From contig NZ_AFNV02000025.1 in the NCBI RefSeq assembly GCF_000215955.2, forward strand, positions 1-64,000: DNA of 64,000 nucleotides. Direction: 5' to 3'. Below the pieces are notes generated by a model that saw only the letters and a list, made by a program, of their open reading frames with translations, was not told where the DNA came from and searched no databases. The stretch's first letter is position 1; each line of letters opens with the position of its first letter. This DNA is from Salinisphaera shabanensis E1L3A (GTDB taxonomy: Bacteria; Pseudomonadota; Gammaproteobacteria; Nevskiales; Salinisphaeraceae). A program made the position numbers and the translations under genes. Shown piece after piece: positions 30,343-39,900 of this stretch.

Positions 30343-30375
30343 TAGGCTGCGCGCAAGTTAAGTGCGTAATGCTCA

Positions 30376-31224
30376 ATGAATCCAGACTCTTCTATGGCTG
30401 ACCACCGGGACACAGCGCCCGACAATCTGGTCGAAGTGCGCGGCGTGCACTTCGCCATAGGCCGGCGCGTGATCTACAAATCGGTGGATCTGGATATCGC
30501 GCGCGGGCGTATTACGGCCATCATGGGGCCCAGTGGTACCGGCAAGACCACACTGCTTCGCCTGATCAGCGGTCAATGGCGCCCGGCGTCCGGCAAGGTC
30601 TATTTCGACGGCCGGCATGTGGCGAAGCTGTCGCAGAACGAACTGTTCGAGCAGCGTAAGCGTATGGGTATGCTGTTCCAGTCCGGCGCGCTGCTCACCG
30701 ATCTGTCGGTATTCGACAATGTGGCCTTTCCGCTGCGCGAACACACCAAACTGCCCGAGCGGCTGGGCCGCGACATCGTGCTCATGAAGCTCGAGGCGGT
30801 GGGCCTGCGCGGCGCGCGCAACCTCTACCCGGCCCAGCTGTCGGGCGGGATGGCACGGCGTGTGGCGCTGGCGCGCGCGATCGCACTCGATCCGGAAATG
30901 ATCATGTACGACGAGCCGTTCGCCGGTCAGGACCCCATCTCCATGGGCGTATTGCTGCGCCTGATCCGCCGGCTCAACGACGTGCTGGGCCTGACCGCGA
31001 TCGTGGTGAGCCACGACGTCAAGGAAACGCTAGGCATTGCAGATTATGTCTATGTGATCTCGGACGGCACGGTCATCGACCACGGCACGCCGCAGCAGAT
31101 CCGCGATTCCAGTTCGAAGTGGGTCCAGCAGTTCATCCATGCCGAGGCAGACGGGCCGGTGCCGTTTCATTATCAGGCCGCCGAGCCGTATGCGGAAGAC
31201 CTGCTCGAGACCGATCGCTCATGA
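30376..31224 (+). CDS. mlaF: Phospholipid ABC transporter ATPase MlaF
   Basis: MlaF is the ATPase of the MlaFEDB inner-membrane complex that maintains outer-membrane lipid asymmetry. The 282-residue product has Walker A GPSGTGKTT, an FQSGALLTDLSV Q-loop that is typical of Mla ATPases, the LSGGMARRVALARA signature, Walker B MIMYDEPFAGQDP and the switch histidine in VSHDV. A second in-frame ATG at 30394 is an alternative start. It overlaps mlaE by four bases. Confidence 0.95.
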   Translation: MNPDSSMADHRDTAPDNLVEVRGVHFAIGRRVIYKSVDLDIARGRITAIMGPSGTGKTTLLRLISGQWRPASGKVYFDGRHVAKLSQNELFEQRKRMGMLFQSGALLTDLSVFDNVAFPLREHTKLPERLGRDIVLMKLEAVGLRGARNLYPAQLSGGMARRVALARAIALDPEMIMYDEPFAGQDPISMGVLLRLIRRLNDVLGLTAIVVSHDVKETLGIADYVYVISDGTVIDHGTPQQIRDSSSKWVQQFIHAEADGPVPFHYQAAEPYAEDLLETDRS

Positions 31225-32006
31225 GTTCGCTTCAACGCAGTTTCAGCACGGCCACATCCTGGATTGCCGATCTCGGTCGCGGCGCCATATTTCTGCTGCG
31301 TATTCTCATGAGCCTGCCGTCACTGGTGCTCAAACCGCGGCTGCTTGTCGAGCAGATCTATTCCGTGGGCGTGCTGTCGCTGGTGATCGTGGTCGTTGCC
31401 GGCATTTTCGTGGGCATGGTGCTGGCTTTGTCGGGCTATCGCCTGCTGGTCGGCTTCGGAGCCGAAGAGGCACTGGGCACGTCGGTCGCACTGGTGGTCG
31501 TACGCGAACTCGGGCCGGTGGTCACCGGGCTGTTGTTCGCCGGGCGCGCCGGCAGCGCGCTCGCCGCCGAAATCGGTCTGATGAAAGCCACGGATCAGCT
31601 CGCCGGCATGGAAATGATGGCGGTCGACCCGGTCAAACGTATTGTCGCCCCGCGTTTTCTGGCCGGCGTGATCGCTCTGCCCCTGCTGACATCGATATTC
31701 TGTGTGATGGCAATCGGCGCGGGCGGCGGCTATTTCGTCGGCGTCGACATGCTCGGCGTGGACGCTGGCTCCTACTGGTCCGGTATTCAGGCCAACGTCG
31801 ATTTCGGCGAAGACATCATCAACATCTTCCTGAAGAGCGGCGTATTCGGTGCGATCATCACCTGGGTCGCGGTTTATCAGGGCTATCATGCGCCGCCGAC
31901 ATCCGAGGGCGTGTCGCGCGCCACTACCAATACCGTGGTCATCGCATCCCTGGCGATCCTCGGCGCCAATCTCATGCTCACTGCCGTGCTTTTCGGCAGT
32001 AACTAG
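31221..32006 (+). CDS. mlaE: Phospholipid ABC transporter permease MlaE
   Basis: MlaE is the membrane core of the Mla complex. The 261-residue product has the family segments VGVLSLVIVVVAGIFVGMVL, RELGPVVTGLLFAGRAGSA and AEIGLMKATDQLAGMEMMA. These are followed by three further helices. The ATG lies within the mlaF stop codon, so the pair is translationally coupled. Confidence 0.96.
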   Translation: MSSLQRSFSTATSWIADLGRGAIFLLRILMSLPSLVLKPRLLVEQIYSVGVLSLVIVVVAGIFVGMVLALSGYRLLVGFGAEEALGTSVALVVVRELGPVVTGLLFAGRAGSALAAEIGLMKATDQLAGMEMMAVDPVKRIVAPRFLAGVIALPLLTSIFCVMAIGAGGGYFVGVDMLGVDAGSYWSGIQANVDFGEDIINIFLKSGVFGAIITWVAVYQGYHAPPTSEGVSRATTNTVVIASLAILGANLMLTAVLFGSN

Positions 32007-32015
32007 GGTTCGTCT

Positions 32016-32540
32016 ATGCAGTCTCGAGCAGTAGAGCTTCTGGTCGGTTTCTTCGTCTGCCTCGGCATCGCGGCGATCTTCATCCTGACCATGCGGGTGA
32101 GTAACCTCGCCGATACCAGCGACGTGAACGGCGGCTACACCGTTATCGCCGCCTTCGATAATATCGGCGGGCTCAAGGTCGGCGCGCCGGTCAACCTCGC
32201 TGGCGTACGAGTCGGGCGTGTGGCCGATATCACACTCAATCAGCAGACCTATCGTGCCGAAGCGCGACTGCGCATCGGCGAAAAATACAAGCTGCCCAAG
32301 GATTCCGATGCCTCGGTTCTCACCTCGGGCCTGTTGGGTGAGCAGTATGTCGGCATCGGCCCCGGCGGCTCGCTGAAGAATATGCAGGACGGTGATGAAT
32401 TCATCATCACTCAGGGCGCCGTCGTACTGGAAAATCTCATTGGTCAGTTCATGACCAGCATGGGCTCGGACAACAGCAGCGGCGGCGGCGGGGGCTCCAG
32501 CGGCAATGGCGGCGGGCAGAATGCACTGCCGGCGCCCTAG
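32016..32540 (+). CDS. mlaD: MCE-domain lipid-binding protein MlaD
   Basis: MlaD forms the periplasmic hexameric ring that carries lipid between MlaFE and MlaC. The 174-residue product has one N-terminal membrane helix (about residues 7-25) and an MCE domain with NIGGLKVGAPVNLAGVRVG and LTSGLLGEQYVGI. A C-terminal helix leads to a disordered Ser-Gly-Asn tail (about 154-174). It begins nine bases after mlaE. Confidence 0.95.
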   Translation: MQSRAVELLVGFFVCLGIAAIFILTMRVSNLADTSDVNGGYTVIAAFDNIGGLKVGAPVNLAGVRVGRVADITLNQQTYRAEARLRIGEKYKLPKDSDASVLTSGLLGEQYVGIGPGGSLKNMQDGDEFIITQGAVVLENLIGQFMTSMGSDNSSGGGGGSSGNGGGQNALPAP

Positions 32541-32646
32541 GCCCTCCCTTCGCTCGCGCACAATCAATTCAGGGTCGATTCATCGCCTTGGGCGATACTC
32601 GACGCCATTCGCACAATCTTGTCGAACAACCCTGCGAGGATTCGCG

Positions 32647-33264
32647 ATGTTACGCATGAAGCGCTCTTGGATTACCGCTGTCGCCGTGGCCCTGCTCGTT
32701 CCGGCGCTGGCATTGGCTGCGCCCACACCGCCTGATCAACTCGCCCGTGAGACGGTTCAGTCGGTACTGTCCAAAATGGAAGGCCGTCGGGACGAACTGC
32801 GCAAGAATCCGCAGGAGCTCTATCAGCTCATCGACCGCGAGCTGGTGCCCCTGGTCGATCTACCGTATATGTCACAGCTGGTGCTGGGCCGTGCCTGGCG
32901 CACCGCCACCCCCGAGCAGCGTGATCGCTTCCAGACCGCGTTCAAGAACATGTTGATCCGGACCTACGGCAACGGTTTGCTGAGCTTCGACGACAGCCAG
33001 GAAATCGAATATCAGCCGGTGCGTGCCGCCGAAGGTGCCGATGACGTGACCTTCCGTGCCATCGTGACCACCGACGACGGCCAGAAAACGCCGGTGACCT
33101 TCCAGCTGCATATCGTCGACGGCGAATGGAAAATCTACGACGGCAGCGTCGGCAATCTGTCGTTCGTGACCAACTATCGCGGCCAGTTCAACTCGCAGAT
33201 CCGCAGTGGTGGTCTCGAGCAGTTGATCGAACGTATGGAATCTCGCTACAACACGGGCAGCTAG
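32647..33264 (+). CDS. mlaC: Periplasmic phospholipid shuttle MlaC
   Basis: MlaC ferries phospholipid between the outer-membrane MlaA complex and MlaD. The 205-residue precursor has a signal peptide cleaved near ALA-AP (about residue 25). Family blocks follow: LIDRELVPLVDLPYMSQLVLG, RDRFQTAFKNMLIRTYG, the VDGEWKIYDGSVGNLS region and the C-terminal FNSQIRSGGLEQLI. A GAGGA ribosome-binding site lies seven bases before the ATG. Confidence 0.95.
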   Translation: MLRMKRSWITAVAVALLVPALALAAPTPPDQLARETVQSVLSKMEGRRDELRKNPQELYQLIDRELVPLVDLPYMSQLVLGRAWRTATPEQRDRFQTAFKNMLIRTYGNGLLSFDDSQEIEYQPVRAAEGADDVTFRAIVTTDDGQKTPVTFQLHIVDGEWKIYDGSVGNLSFVTNYRGQFNSQIRSGGLEQLIERMESRYNTGS

Positions 33265-33289
33265 CCCGTCGCCGGACGCAGCATTGCAT

Positions 33290-33589
33290 ATGAGCGATCA
33301 CGACACCCGAGCCGAGCACGTCCAGCTATCCGGAGAGCTCGACGCAGCAACCGTGCCCCGGCGGCTGCGCGAATCCGAAAACTGGTTCGAAAGCGGCGAG
33401 GAAACGGTGATCGATCTCTCCGGCGTCAAACGTGTCGATAGCGCCGGGGTCGCGCTGCTGCTGGAATGGGTCCGCGATGCGCACGCCAATCAGGCGTCGT
33501 TGAGTTTCATCAATGCGCCGGCCCAGATGCGGGCGATCATCGATTTCTGCGCGCTCAACGATGTCATCCGTTTGCGCGCAGCACACTGA
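33290..33589 (+). CDS. mlaB: STAS-domain protein MlaB
   Basis: MlaB is the small cytoplasmic STAS protein that supports MlaF ATPase activity. The 99-residue product has the STAS core VIDLSGVKRVDSAGVALLLE, with the conserved Asp-Ser-Ala-Gly segment. The ATG at 33290 is chosen over a TTG two codons earlier. It closes the mlaFEDCB operon and is followed by a terminator. Confidence 0.92.
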   Translation: MSDHDTRAEHVQLSGELDAATVPRRLRESENWFESGEETVIDLSGVKRVDSAGVALLLEWVRDAHANQASLSFINAPAQMRAIIDFCALNDVIRLRAAH

Positions 33590-33606
33590 AGAAACGCGTA
33601 TCGAAT

Positions 33607-33648
33607 AAAGGCAGGGCCGCTGGGCCGCTGGAACGGCCCTGCCTTTTC
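33607..33648. terminator. Bidirectional terminator between mlaB and the convergent ligase gene
   Basis: GGCAGGGCCG (33610-33619) pairs perfectly with CGGCCCTGCC (33634-33643), flanked by AAA on the left and TTTTCTT on the right. It lies between two converging genes and can serve both. Confidence 0.85.
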
Positions 33649-33653
33649 TTGCG

Positions 33654-35645
33654 TCAGAGCTGGCGGCGTACCGCCTCATCGTTCAATTCGAGGGTATCAA
33701 GCCCGCGGATTTCATCGAGTGACTCGGGGTTCGCGATCGCCCCGGTGTTGTTGATCGTCATCCCTCGCAGCAGGCGTGCCACCGCAATCTCGACCTTCTT
33801 ACCGCTGCGCGTATACGGCAAAGCGGTAACCGCTTCGATAACGCCCGGCATATGGCGGGGACTGGCGTTCTCACGCAGCTGTTTTCGGATCTCTTTCTTG
33901 AGCGAATCGTCCAGGGTATATCCCCGATTGAGCACGACCAGCATCACAATCCGGGTGTCGTCGCCATAAGGCTGCGCCACGACCATGGCATCCGCGATCG
34001 CGGCCATGGGCTCGATCTGGCGATAGATTTCGGCCGTACCGATACGCACGCCGCCGACGTTGAGCGTCGCATCGCTACGCCCGTAAATGATCGCCCCGCC
34101 CTGTTGCGTAAACAGCACGAAATCGCCGTGCGCCCAGACGCCGTCGAAACTGGAAAAATAGGCTTCGCGATAGCGACTGCCGTCAGCATCGTTCCAGAAC
34201 CCGATCGGCATCGATGGCAATGGCTGGGTACAGACCAGCTCGCCGCATTCGTCGATGACCGGCTCGCCGGCTTCATTAAATGCCTTGGCCGCCACGCCGA
34301 GCAGACGGCACTGGATTTCGCCGCGGCGTACAGGCAATAACGGCGAACAGCCCACGAACGACGACACGATATCGGTACCGCCAGAGATCGACCCCAGCAA
34401 CAGATCCTGTTTCACCTGCGCATAGACCCAGTCGTAATCCGCCGGCAGCAGCGGCGAACCGGTCGAAAACAGTACCCGCAGCGCCGACAGATCATGATCG
34501 GCGCCCGGCGTGATCTGTGCATTACGACAGCTGGCAAGCCATTTCGCGCTGGTGCCAAAATGCGTTACCCGCTCACGTTCGGCCACCTGCCAGAGCACGT
34601 CCAGATCCGGATGACCAGGGTTGCCGTCGTAGAGCACCAGCTGCGCACCGGTGAGCAGGCCGGAGACGTGCCAGTTCCACATCATCCAGCCGCAGGTCGT
34701 GAAATAGAAAAACACGTCGTCGCGACCGATATCTCCGTGCAGTATCAGCTCCTTGCTATGCTGAAGCAGCGCGCCGCCGGCACCGTGAACGATGCACTTG
34801 GGCGCGCCGGTCGTGCCCGACGAGAACAGAATATAGACCGGGTGCTCGAAAGCCTGCGGGGTAAACGACGGCCTGGCGCCGCGATGTGCTTGCAGTGCGT
34901 CGTCCCAGGCCGTAACGCGCGCGTCGTCCGGCAAGGCCCGTCCCTGGTGCGCTGTCACGATTACATGGGTAATCGAGGGAATCCGCTCGCACAGCTCCTC
35001 GATCCGGTCACGACGATCGAAATCCTTTCCGCCGTAGCGATATCCATCGACGGTAATCAATACGCGCGGCTCGATCTGGGCAAACCGATCCACCAGCCCG
35101 GCGACACCAAAGTCCGGCGATGCCGACGACCAGATCGCACCGATACTGGCACAGGCGAGCATCGCCACGATCGGCTCGTGCGTATGCGCCACCACGCCGG
35201 CCACGCGATCGCCGGCACCGACGCCCTGTTCGACCAGCCACGCTTCGAACGCGCCGACCTGATCGAGCAGTTCTGCGTAGCTCAGCCGTATTTCATCGCG
35301 CGATTCAGACAGCCCGACGATTGCCGTCTTGTCCGCATCGCCGTGGATTGCCTCGCGAAGCAGATTCTCGGCAAAATTCAAGCGGGCGCCGCCGAACCAG
35401 CGTGCGCCCGGCATCGACCGGCTATCCAGTACGGTATTCCCACGCGCCTCGGCGATCACCCCGGTGTAGTCCCAGATACTGGCCCAGAAGTCTTCCAGTG
35501 CATCGACCGACCACGCATGCAACGCATCGTAGTCCTCGACTTCGACAACGCCCTCGCGCTCCAGCCATTGCATGTAGTCGTACATACGACTGGCGCGTAT
35601 GCGCTCGGTACTCGGTCGGTAAACGATGGGATTGGCTTCGCTCAT
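33654..35645 (-). CDS. aacS: Acetoacetyl-CoA synthetase
   Basis: This AMP-forming ligase activates acetoacetate to acetoacetyl-CoA. The 663-residue product has the acetoacetate-ligase N-terminal domain (ARWFGGARLNFAENLL). It also has the P-loop FSSGTTGAPKCIVHG, a CGWMMWNWHVSGL segment typical of AacS and the terminal catalytic lysine region TRSGKKVEIAV. It is the last gene of a minus-strand run with an acyl-CoA dehydrogenase and a TRAP transporter. Its presence suggests that the catabolic island yields acetoacetate. A minus-strand GAAAGGATCGAGGC precedes the ATG. Confidence 0.93.
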   Translation of the reverse strand: MSEANPIVYRPSTERIRASRMYDYMQWLEREGVVEVEDYDALHAWSVDALEDFWASIWDYTGVIAEARGNTVLDSRSMPGARWFGGARLNFAENLLREAIHGDADKTAIVGLSESRDEIRLSYAELLDQVGAFEAWLVEQGVGAGDRVAGVVAHTHEPIVAMLACASIGAIWSSASPDFGVAGLVDRFAQIEPRVLITVDGYRYGGKDFDRRDRIEELCERIPSITHVIVTAHQGRALPDDARVTAWDDALQAHRGARPSFTPQAFEHPVYILFSSGTTGAPKCIVHGAGGALLQHSKELILHGDIGRDDVFFYFTTCGWMMWNWHVSGLLTGAQLVLYDGNPGHPDLDVLWQVAERERVTHFGTSAKWLASCRNAQITPGADHDLSALRVLFSTGSPLLPADYDWVYAQVKQDLLLGSISGGTDIVSSFVGCSPLLPVRRGEIQCRLLGVAAKAFNEAGEPVIDECGELVCTQPLPSMPIGFWNDADGSRYREAYFSSFDGVWAHGDFVLFTQQGGAIIYGRSDATLNVGGVRIGTAEIYRQIEPMAAIADAMVVAQPYGDDTRIVMLVVLNRGYTLDDSLKKEIRKQLRENASPRHMPGVIEAVTALPYTRSGKKVEIAVARLLRGMTINNTGAIANPESLDEIRGLDTLELNDEAVRRQL

Positions 35646-35678
35646 GCCTCGATCCTTTCTAGCAGAATGCGTTCGCGT

Positions 35679-36881
35679 TCAGGTTACACCCACGAAACGA
35701 TTACGCATGGTATGCCGCGCCGCGTCCTTTATTCCCAGCGCATCCTCACCGATGAGCACTCGCTGGACGTTTTCCGATCCCTCGCCCACGGTGAGCATGT
35801 CGATATAGGATTGCAGCCGCTGCACCGGGTATTCCGCAGTCAGGGCGTTCCCGCCGAAGACTTCGCGGGCAACATCGGAAGCCAGGCGTGCGGCTTGGGT
35901 GGCGAAATACTTGCCGCGCGAAGCCACCCGCGTTGACGTGCGTCCCTGATCCATCGTCCAGCCGATACGACGGGCCATCAGGCGCGCCGCTTCCACATGC
36001 ACGGTCGCATCGGCAATACGTTGCTGAACCAGCTGGTGCCGTGCGATCGGCCCGCCGCCGACCACGCGCTCGTTGGCATAGGCGATACTGGCATCGAGCG
36101 CTGCCTGGGCGAGACCGGTCAGCCGAGCGGAGACAGTCAACCGGCCGAACTCCAGCGCGTTCATGGCAATACCGAATCCCTTGCCCTCTTCGCCCAGGCG
36201 ATTTTCGACCGGCACCTTAAAGTCGTCGAGAAAAATCGTACAGGAGCGCAGGCTCTTCGATAGCCCGGGCATATCGATCGGCTGTGCACTATAACCTTCG
36301 AATTTCTTGGGCTCGACGATGAACGCCGTTACGCCTTTGTGCGCGGGGGTCGCCTTGGGATCGGTCTTGGCGAACAGCACGCCCACGTCGGCCGCGTTCG
36401 AGAACGTGATCCACATCTTCGAGCCATTGAGCACATAGTGGTCGCCCTCACGCCGCGCGGTCGTTCGCATGGCACCGGCCGGGTCCGAACCGCCCCCGGC
36501 TTCCGATAGCGCGAACATGCCGATCGTGCGGCCGGAAATCAGCTCGGGCACGAAACGTTCGATCTGTTCCTGTGTGCCCCAGTTGTAGATCGTGTACGGA
36601 CATGTCGCACACTGCATGTTCATCGCATAACCGTAGGCCGGTGCGATACGCGAGATTTCCTCGGCGATGATCGATACCGCCATGAAGCCGGCCTCGTTGC
36701 CGCCCACCGACTCGGGAAAGGGCGCACCGAAAAAGCCCGCCTCGCCCATTTCCCGTATCAACGGATAAGGAAACTCGCCGCTGCGCTCGTAGGCGTCGGC
36801 GTCGTCGGTCAGGCGCCGGTTGGCGAAATCGGCGACCGCGTCGCTGAGCGCGACCAGTTCTTCGGGCAGATCGAAATGCAT
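35679..36881 (-). CDS. Acyl-CoA dehydrogenase
   Basis: This FAD enzyme introduces an alpha-beta double bond into an acyl-CoA, with electrons passing to ETF. The 400-residue product has FALSEAGGGSDPAGAM and KMWITFSNAADVGV in the middle domain and a C-terminal helix bundle. The likely catalytic base is Glu367 in VGEGSENVQR, at the usual medium-chain enzyme position. It is encoded between a TRAP transporter and aacS. Its true substrate may be a branched dicarboxyl-CoA such as methylsuccinyl- or 3-methylglutaryl-CoA (inference from context). Confidence 0.92.
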   Translation of the reverse strand: MHFDLPEELVALSDAVADFANRRLTDDADAYERSGEFPYPLIREMGEAGFFGAPFPESVGGNEAGFMAVSIIAEEISRIAPAYGYAMNMQCATCPYTIYNWGTQEQIERFVPELISGRTIGMFALSEAGGGSDPAGAMRTTARREGDHYVLNGSKMWITFSNAADVGVLFAKTDPKATPAHKGVTAFIVEPKKFEGYSAQPIDMPGLSKSLRSCTIFLDDFKVPVENRLGEEGKGFGIAMNALEFGRLTVSARLTGLAQAALDASIAYANERVVGGGPIARHQLVQQRIADATVHVEAARLMARRIGWTMDQGRTSTRVASRGKYFATQAARLASDVAREVFGGNALTAEYPVQRLQSYIDMLTVGEGSENVQRVLIGEDALGIKDAARHTMRNRFVGVT

Positions 36882-36891
36882 GGGTCTCTCC

Positions 36892-38181
36892 TCAATGGCT
36901 CATCAAATTGGGCAGCAACAGCGAGATCTCGGGAAACGCCAGCAGCAGGCCCAGAACCACGATCTCGACAAGTAGAAACGGCGCAACGCCGCGAAAACAT
37001 TCGGCCAGGGGCACGCGCGTGACCCCGGATGTGACGAACACGTTCAATCCGAGCGGCGGCGTGACCAGACCGATTTCGACCGTCTTGGTAATCACGATCC
37101 CGTACCAGATACCGTCAAAACCCAGCTGGGTGATGAGCGCATGCGTGACCGGCACGGTGAGCACCAGGATCGCGATCTGGTCCATGAACATGCCGAGCAC
37201 GAGATAAATCAGCACGAGAACGGCAATGACCATCCACGGCGCCATGCCAGCCGACTGGATAGCGTCGAACAGCGACTGCGTGGCCTGTGTGAGGGTGAGA
37301 AAATAACCGAACATCATCGCGCCGATGACGATGGTCACGATCATCACCGTCGTACCGAGCGTATCCTCGATCGCGGTCACGAAACGGGCTCGATCCATGC
37401 GCCGCATGATCAGCGTGATCACGAGTGCCGCGGCCGCACCCACGGCGCCGATCTCGGTCGGCGTGGCGGCACCGCCGTAAAGCCCGCCAACCACCAGCAG
37501 CATCAGCAGCAGCACCGGCCATACCGGGACCAGTGCACGTGTGGCGGCACGCACGTCGAATTGCGGCTGGGCCGGCATCTTCTCGGGGTGCCGCCACGCG
37601 ATCCAGAGGATGGTCACGATATAGCCGACCGCAGTGAGCACGCCCGGCAACAGGCCCGCGATAAGCAGTTTGCCGACCGACAGTTCGGTCAGAATGCCGT
37701 AAATGATGAGCACGATGCTCGGCGGGATCATGATCGCGAGCGTGCCCGAAATTGCGATGATGCCGACCGAGACGCGCCGGTCGTAGCCGACTTCGCGCAT
37801 CGACGGAAACGCGGCGGCCGACATGGTCGCCGAGCTGGCCGTGCTCGAGCCGATGATCGCGGCCATGAAGGCACTGGCCATCACACAAGCCACGCCCAAG
37901 CCACCCCGCAGCCGGCCCAGCCACATGTCGCTGGCCTTGATGATGTCGCGTGCCATGCCGGACTGAGCCATGAACTGTGCGAGCAGGACATACATGGGAA
38001 TCGTGAGAAACACATACGATGCCGACACACTGTGGTAGACATCGGCCAGATAGCTCGCAACGAACGACTCGCCACCGACCAGATACAGGCCGACCGTGGC
38101 CGCGATCATCATGGCAAACGCGATCGGCATTTCCATGAGAAGCAAAACGATCAGCACGGCCACGCCGATGAACACGGTCAT
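36892..38181 (-). CDS. dctM: TRAP transporter large permease (DctM type)
   Basis: This is the ion-coupled membrane translocation subunit of a tripartite ATP-independent periplasmic transporter. The 429-residue product has about twelve hydrophobic helices and the DctM signature regions IPMYVLLAQFM, AIIGSSTASSATMSAAAFP and a C-terminal VKTVEIGLVTPPLGLN-like stretch. Its start overlaps the stop of the small permease gene. Confidence 0.95.
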   Translation of the reverse strand: MTVFIGVAVLIVLLLMEMPIAFAMMIAATVGLYLVGGESFVASYLADVYHSVSASYVFLTIPMYVLLAQFMAQSGMARDIIKASDMWLGRLRGGLGVACVMASAFMAAIIGSSTASSATMSAAAFPSMREVGYDRRVSVGIIAISGTLAIMIPPSIVLIIYGILTELSVGKLLIAGLLPGVLTAVGYIVTILWIAWRHPEKMPAQPQFDVRAATRALVPVWPVLLLMLLVVGGLYGGAATPTEIGAVGAAAALVITLIMRRMDRARFVTAIEDTLGTTVMIVTIVIGAMMFGYFLTLTQATQSLFDAIQSAGMAPWMVIAVLVLIYLVLGMFMDQIAILVLTVPVTHALITQLGFDGIWYGIVITKTVEIGLVTPPLGLNVFVTSGVTRVPLAECFRGVAPFLLVEIVVLGLLLAFPEISLLLPNLMSH

Positions 38182-38729
38182 GAGGCACCGCCGTTTTCTG
38201 CAATATCGCGGGCGTCCTGCGTACGTTCGTCGTCGCCATCAACCGGCCGGTCGAGGTTACGCAGCCGCAGTAATGCATCCGTGACCAGTCGCAAAGCCAG
38301 CATCGCGCAACCGATGGGCACCCAGATCGTCGACAGCCACACGGGCCAGTCGATCACACCAAACATCGCATCGCCGCCAACAAACTTGTCCCAGGTACGC
38401 ACGCCGGAAAACCAGGCGATGGCGACAAGCACGGCCGCCGCAACCAGTGCATTGAACACGTGCAAAAGGTTGTGTGATCGCACGCCCAGGAACCGGCCGA
38501 CCACCGAAAGCTTGATGAATGCCCCTCGACGCAGACACCAAGGCAAACCGAGGGTGGCCACCATGACCATCAGGTAATTCGTGGTGAGTTCGAACTGAAA
38601 CGTCAGCGGCGCGTTGAACAGATAACGTGCGACCACATCGATGCTGACCAGCGCCATCATCACGATGAGCGCGATGCCGGCCAGCCAGAACAACGTGATA
38701 TCCACACCCTGGTGAATTCTCTCAAGCAT
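38178..38729 (-). CDS. dctQ: TRAP transporter small permease (DctQ type)
   Basis: This four-helix membrane subunit links the periplasmic binding protein to the large permease. The 183-residue product has hydrophobic helices at about residues 13-33, 50-68, 90-112 and 135-157 and an RGAFIKLSVV motif of the family. It lies between dctP and dctM, overlapping dctM by four bases. Confidence 0.92.
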   Translation of the reverse strand: MLERIHQGVDITLFWLAGIALIVMMALVSIDVVARYLFNAPLTFQFELTTNYLMVMVATLGLPWCLRRGAFIKLSVVGRFLGVRSHNLLHVFNALVAAAVLVAIAWFSGVRTWDKFVGGDAMFGVIDWPVWLSTIWVPIGCAMLALRLVTDALLRLRNLDRPVDGDDERTQDARDIAENGGAS

Positions 38730-38772
38730 CGACGTACCCCTTCGATTCGAAGGTTGGGCGGAAGTAAGCGCT

Positions 38773-39810
38773 TCAGCGTTTCGCGTCTACGTCTGCCAGT
38801 GCCGACTCATAGGCATCGATCACGGCCTGACCATCCAGTCCACGGGCAGACATGCGCTCCACCCACGCCTGCTGCGCCGCCTGATATTTGGGTTCGAGTG
38901 CCTCGCGCATCGATTCAGGCAGTTCGTAGACGGCCATGCCCTGGTCGCGGAATTCGGCGAGATCCGTCTGCACCTCGTCTTCGATCACCTGCGCGAGATG
39001 GGCGGTGGTTTCGTCGCCGGCCTGGTCGACGGCTTTTCGCTGGCTTTCACTCAAGCCGTCGTAGGTCTTCTTATCCATGGCGACGGTAATACCGAAGCTG
39101 CCGAAGCGGCCGTTCGTGCTCAGGCTCTTAGTGACTTCGTTGACCTTGTACGGGGCGATACTCGTAACCGGCAGCACGGTGCCATCGAGCGTGCCGCGCT
39201 GGATCGCGAGATAGGCATCGGGTGCCGCCATGGATACCGGGTTGGCGCCGACGGCCTGCACCACCAGATTGAGGCTGCCCGTCGAACGCAGTTTGAGCCC
39301 ACGCAGGTCGCCCAGCTCGCTGACCGGCCCGCGCTTGAGTACGAGCTGGTAGGGCGGCAGCATCACGGCATAGATCGGCACCACGCCGTTATCCAGAAAC
39401 TCCTGGCGAAGCGGGGTATCGTTTTTGAGCAGCTGCCAATACGCCTGGCTGGCATTGACCGTATCGCGCACCTCGCCCGGCAGCATCAACGCCCCGTTGA
39501 GCGGCAGTTCATCGCTGACATAGCCGGTGCCGATATAGCCGGCCTGAATCACGCCGTCCTCGATCTTCTGCAGAATCTCGCCGGCCTTGGCCAGTTGCTC
39601 GGCCGGGAAATGGCGAAAATCGATGTCGCCGTCGGTCAACGTCTCGACCCGCTTCATCCAACGCTGCGTGCCGTCGGTGGAAAGCGTATGGGACAGCGGA
39701 AACGAATCCGCGAACATGAGAGTGCGCGCCTGCGCCGGCACACAGCCCACCGTCACCAGCACACAGAACGCGGCTACACGAGCCGATCTCGCCAAGGCTT
39801 TTTTATACAC
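38773..39810 (-). CDS. dctP: TRAP transporter substrate-binding protein (DctP type)
   Basis: This periplasmic solute receptor delivers an organic acid to DctQM. The 345-residue precursor has a signal peptide (to about residue 28), the SFPLSHTLSTDGTQRW opening and the LRSTGSLNLVVQAVGANPVS segment with the arginine that clamps the substrate carboxylate. A C-terminal helical end follows. Transport of a carboxylated substrate is expected; which one is not told by sequence. It is the first transporter gene downstream of the regulator. Confidence 0.93.
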   Translation of the reverse strand: MYKKALARSARVAAFCVLVTVGCVPAQARTLMFADSFPLSHTLSTDGTQRWMKRVETLTDGDIDFRHFPAEQLAKAGEILQKIEDGVIQAGYIGTGYVSDELPLNGALMLPGEVRDTVNASQAYWQLLKNDTPLRQEFLDNGVVPIYAVMLPPYQLVLKRGPVSELGDLRGLKLRSTGSLNLVVQAVGANPVSMAAPDAYLAIQRGTLDGTVLPVTSIAPYKVNEVTKSLSTNGRFGSFGITVAMDKKTYDGLSESQRKAVDQAGDETTAHLAQVIEDEVQTDLAEFRDQGMAVYELPESMREALEPKYQAAQQAWVERMSARGLDGQAVIDAYESALADVDAKR

Positions 39811-39900
39811 GGCAATCTCCTCCGTTGTTTGTAGCGGCCGCCCGACTTTCTTGAGAGCCGGTACGGCAGTGAAAAGACGGCCGTCGTTCGACCCAATCGC

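Noticed and set aside
37141-38577. 478-codon plus-strand frame opposite the TRAP permeases
   Set aside because: It is a charged, His/Arg/Asp-rich shadow of two membrane-protein genes.
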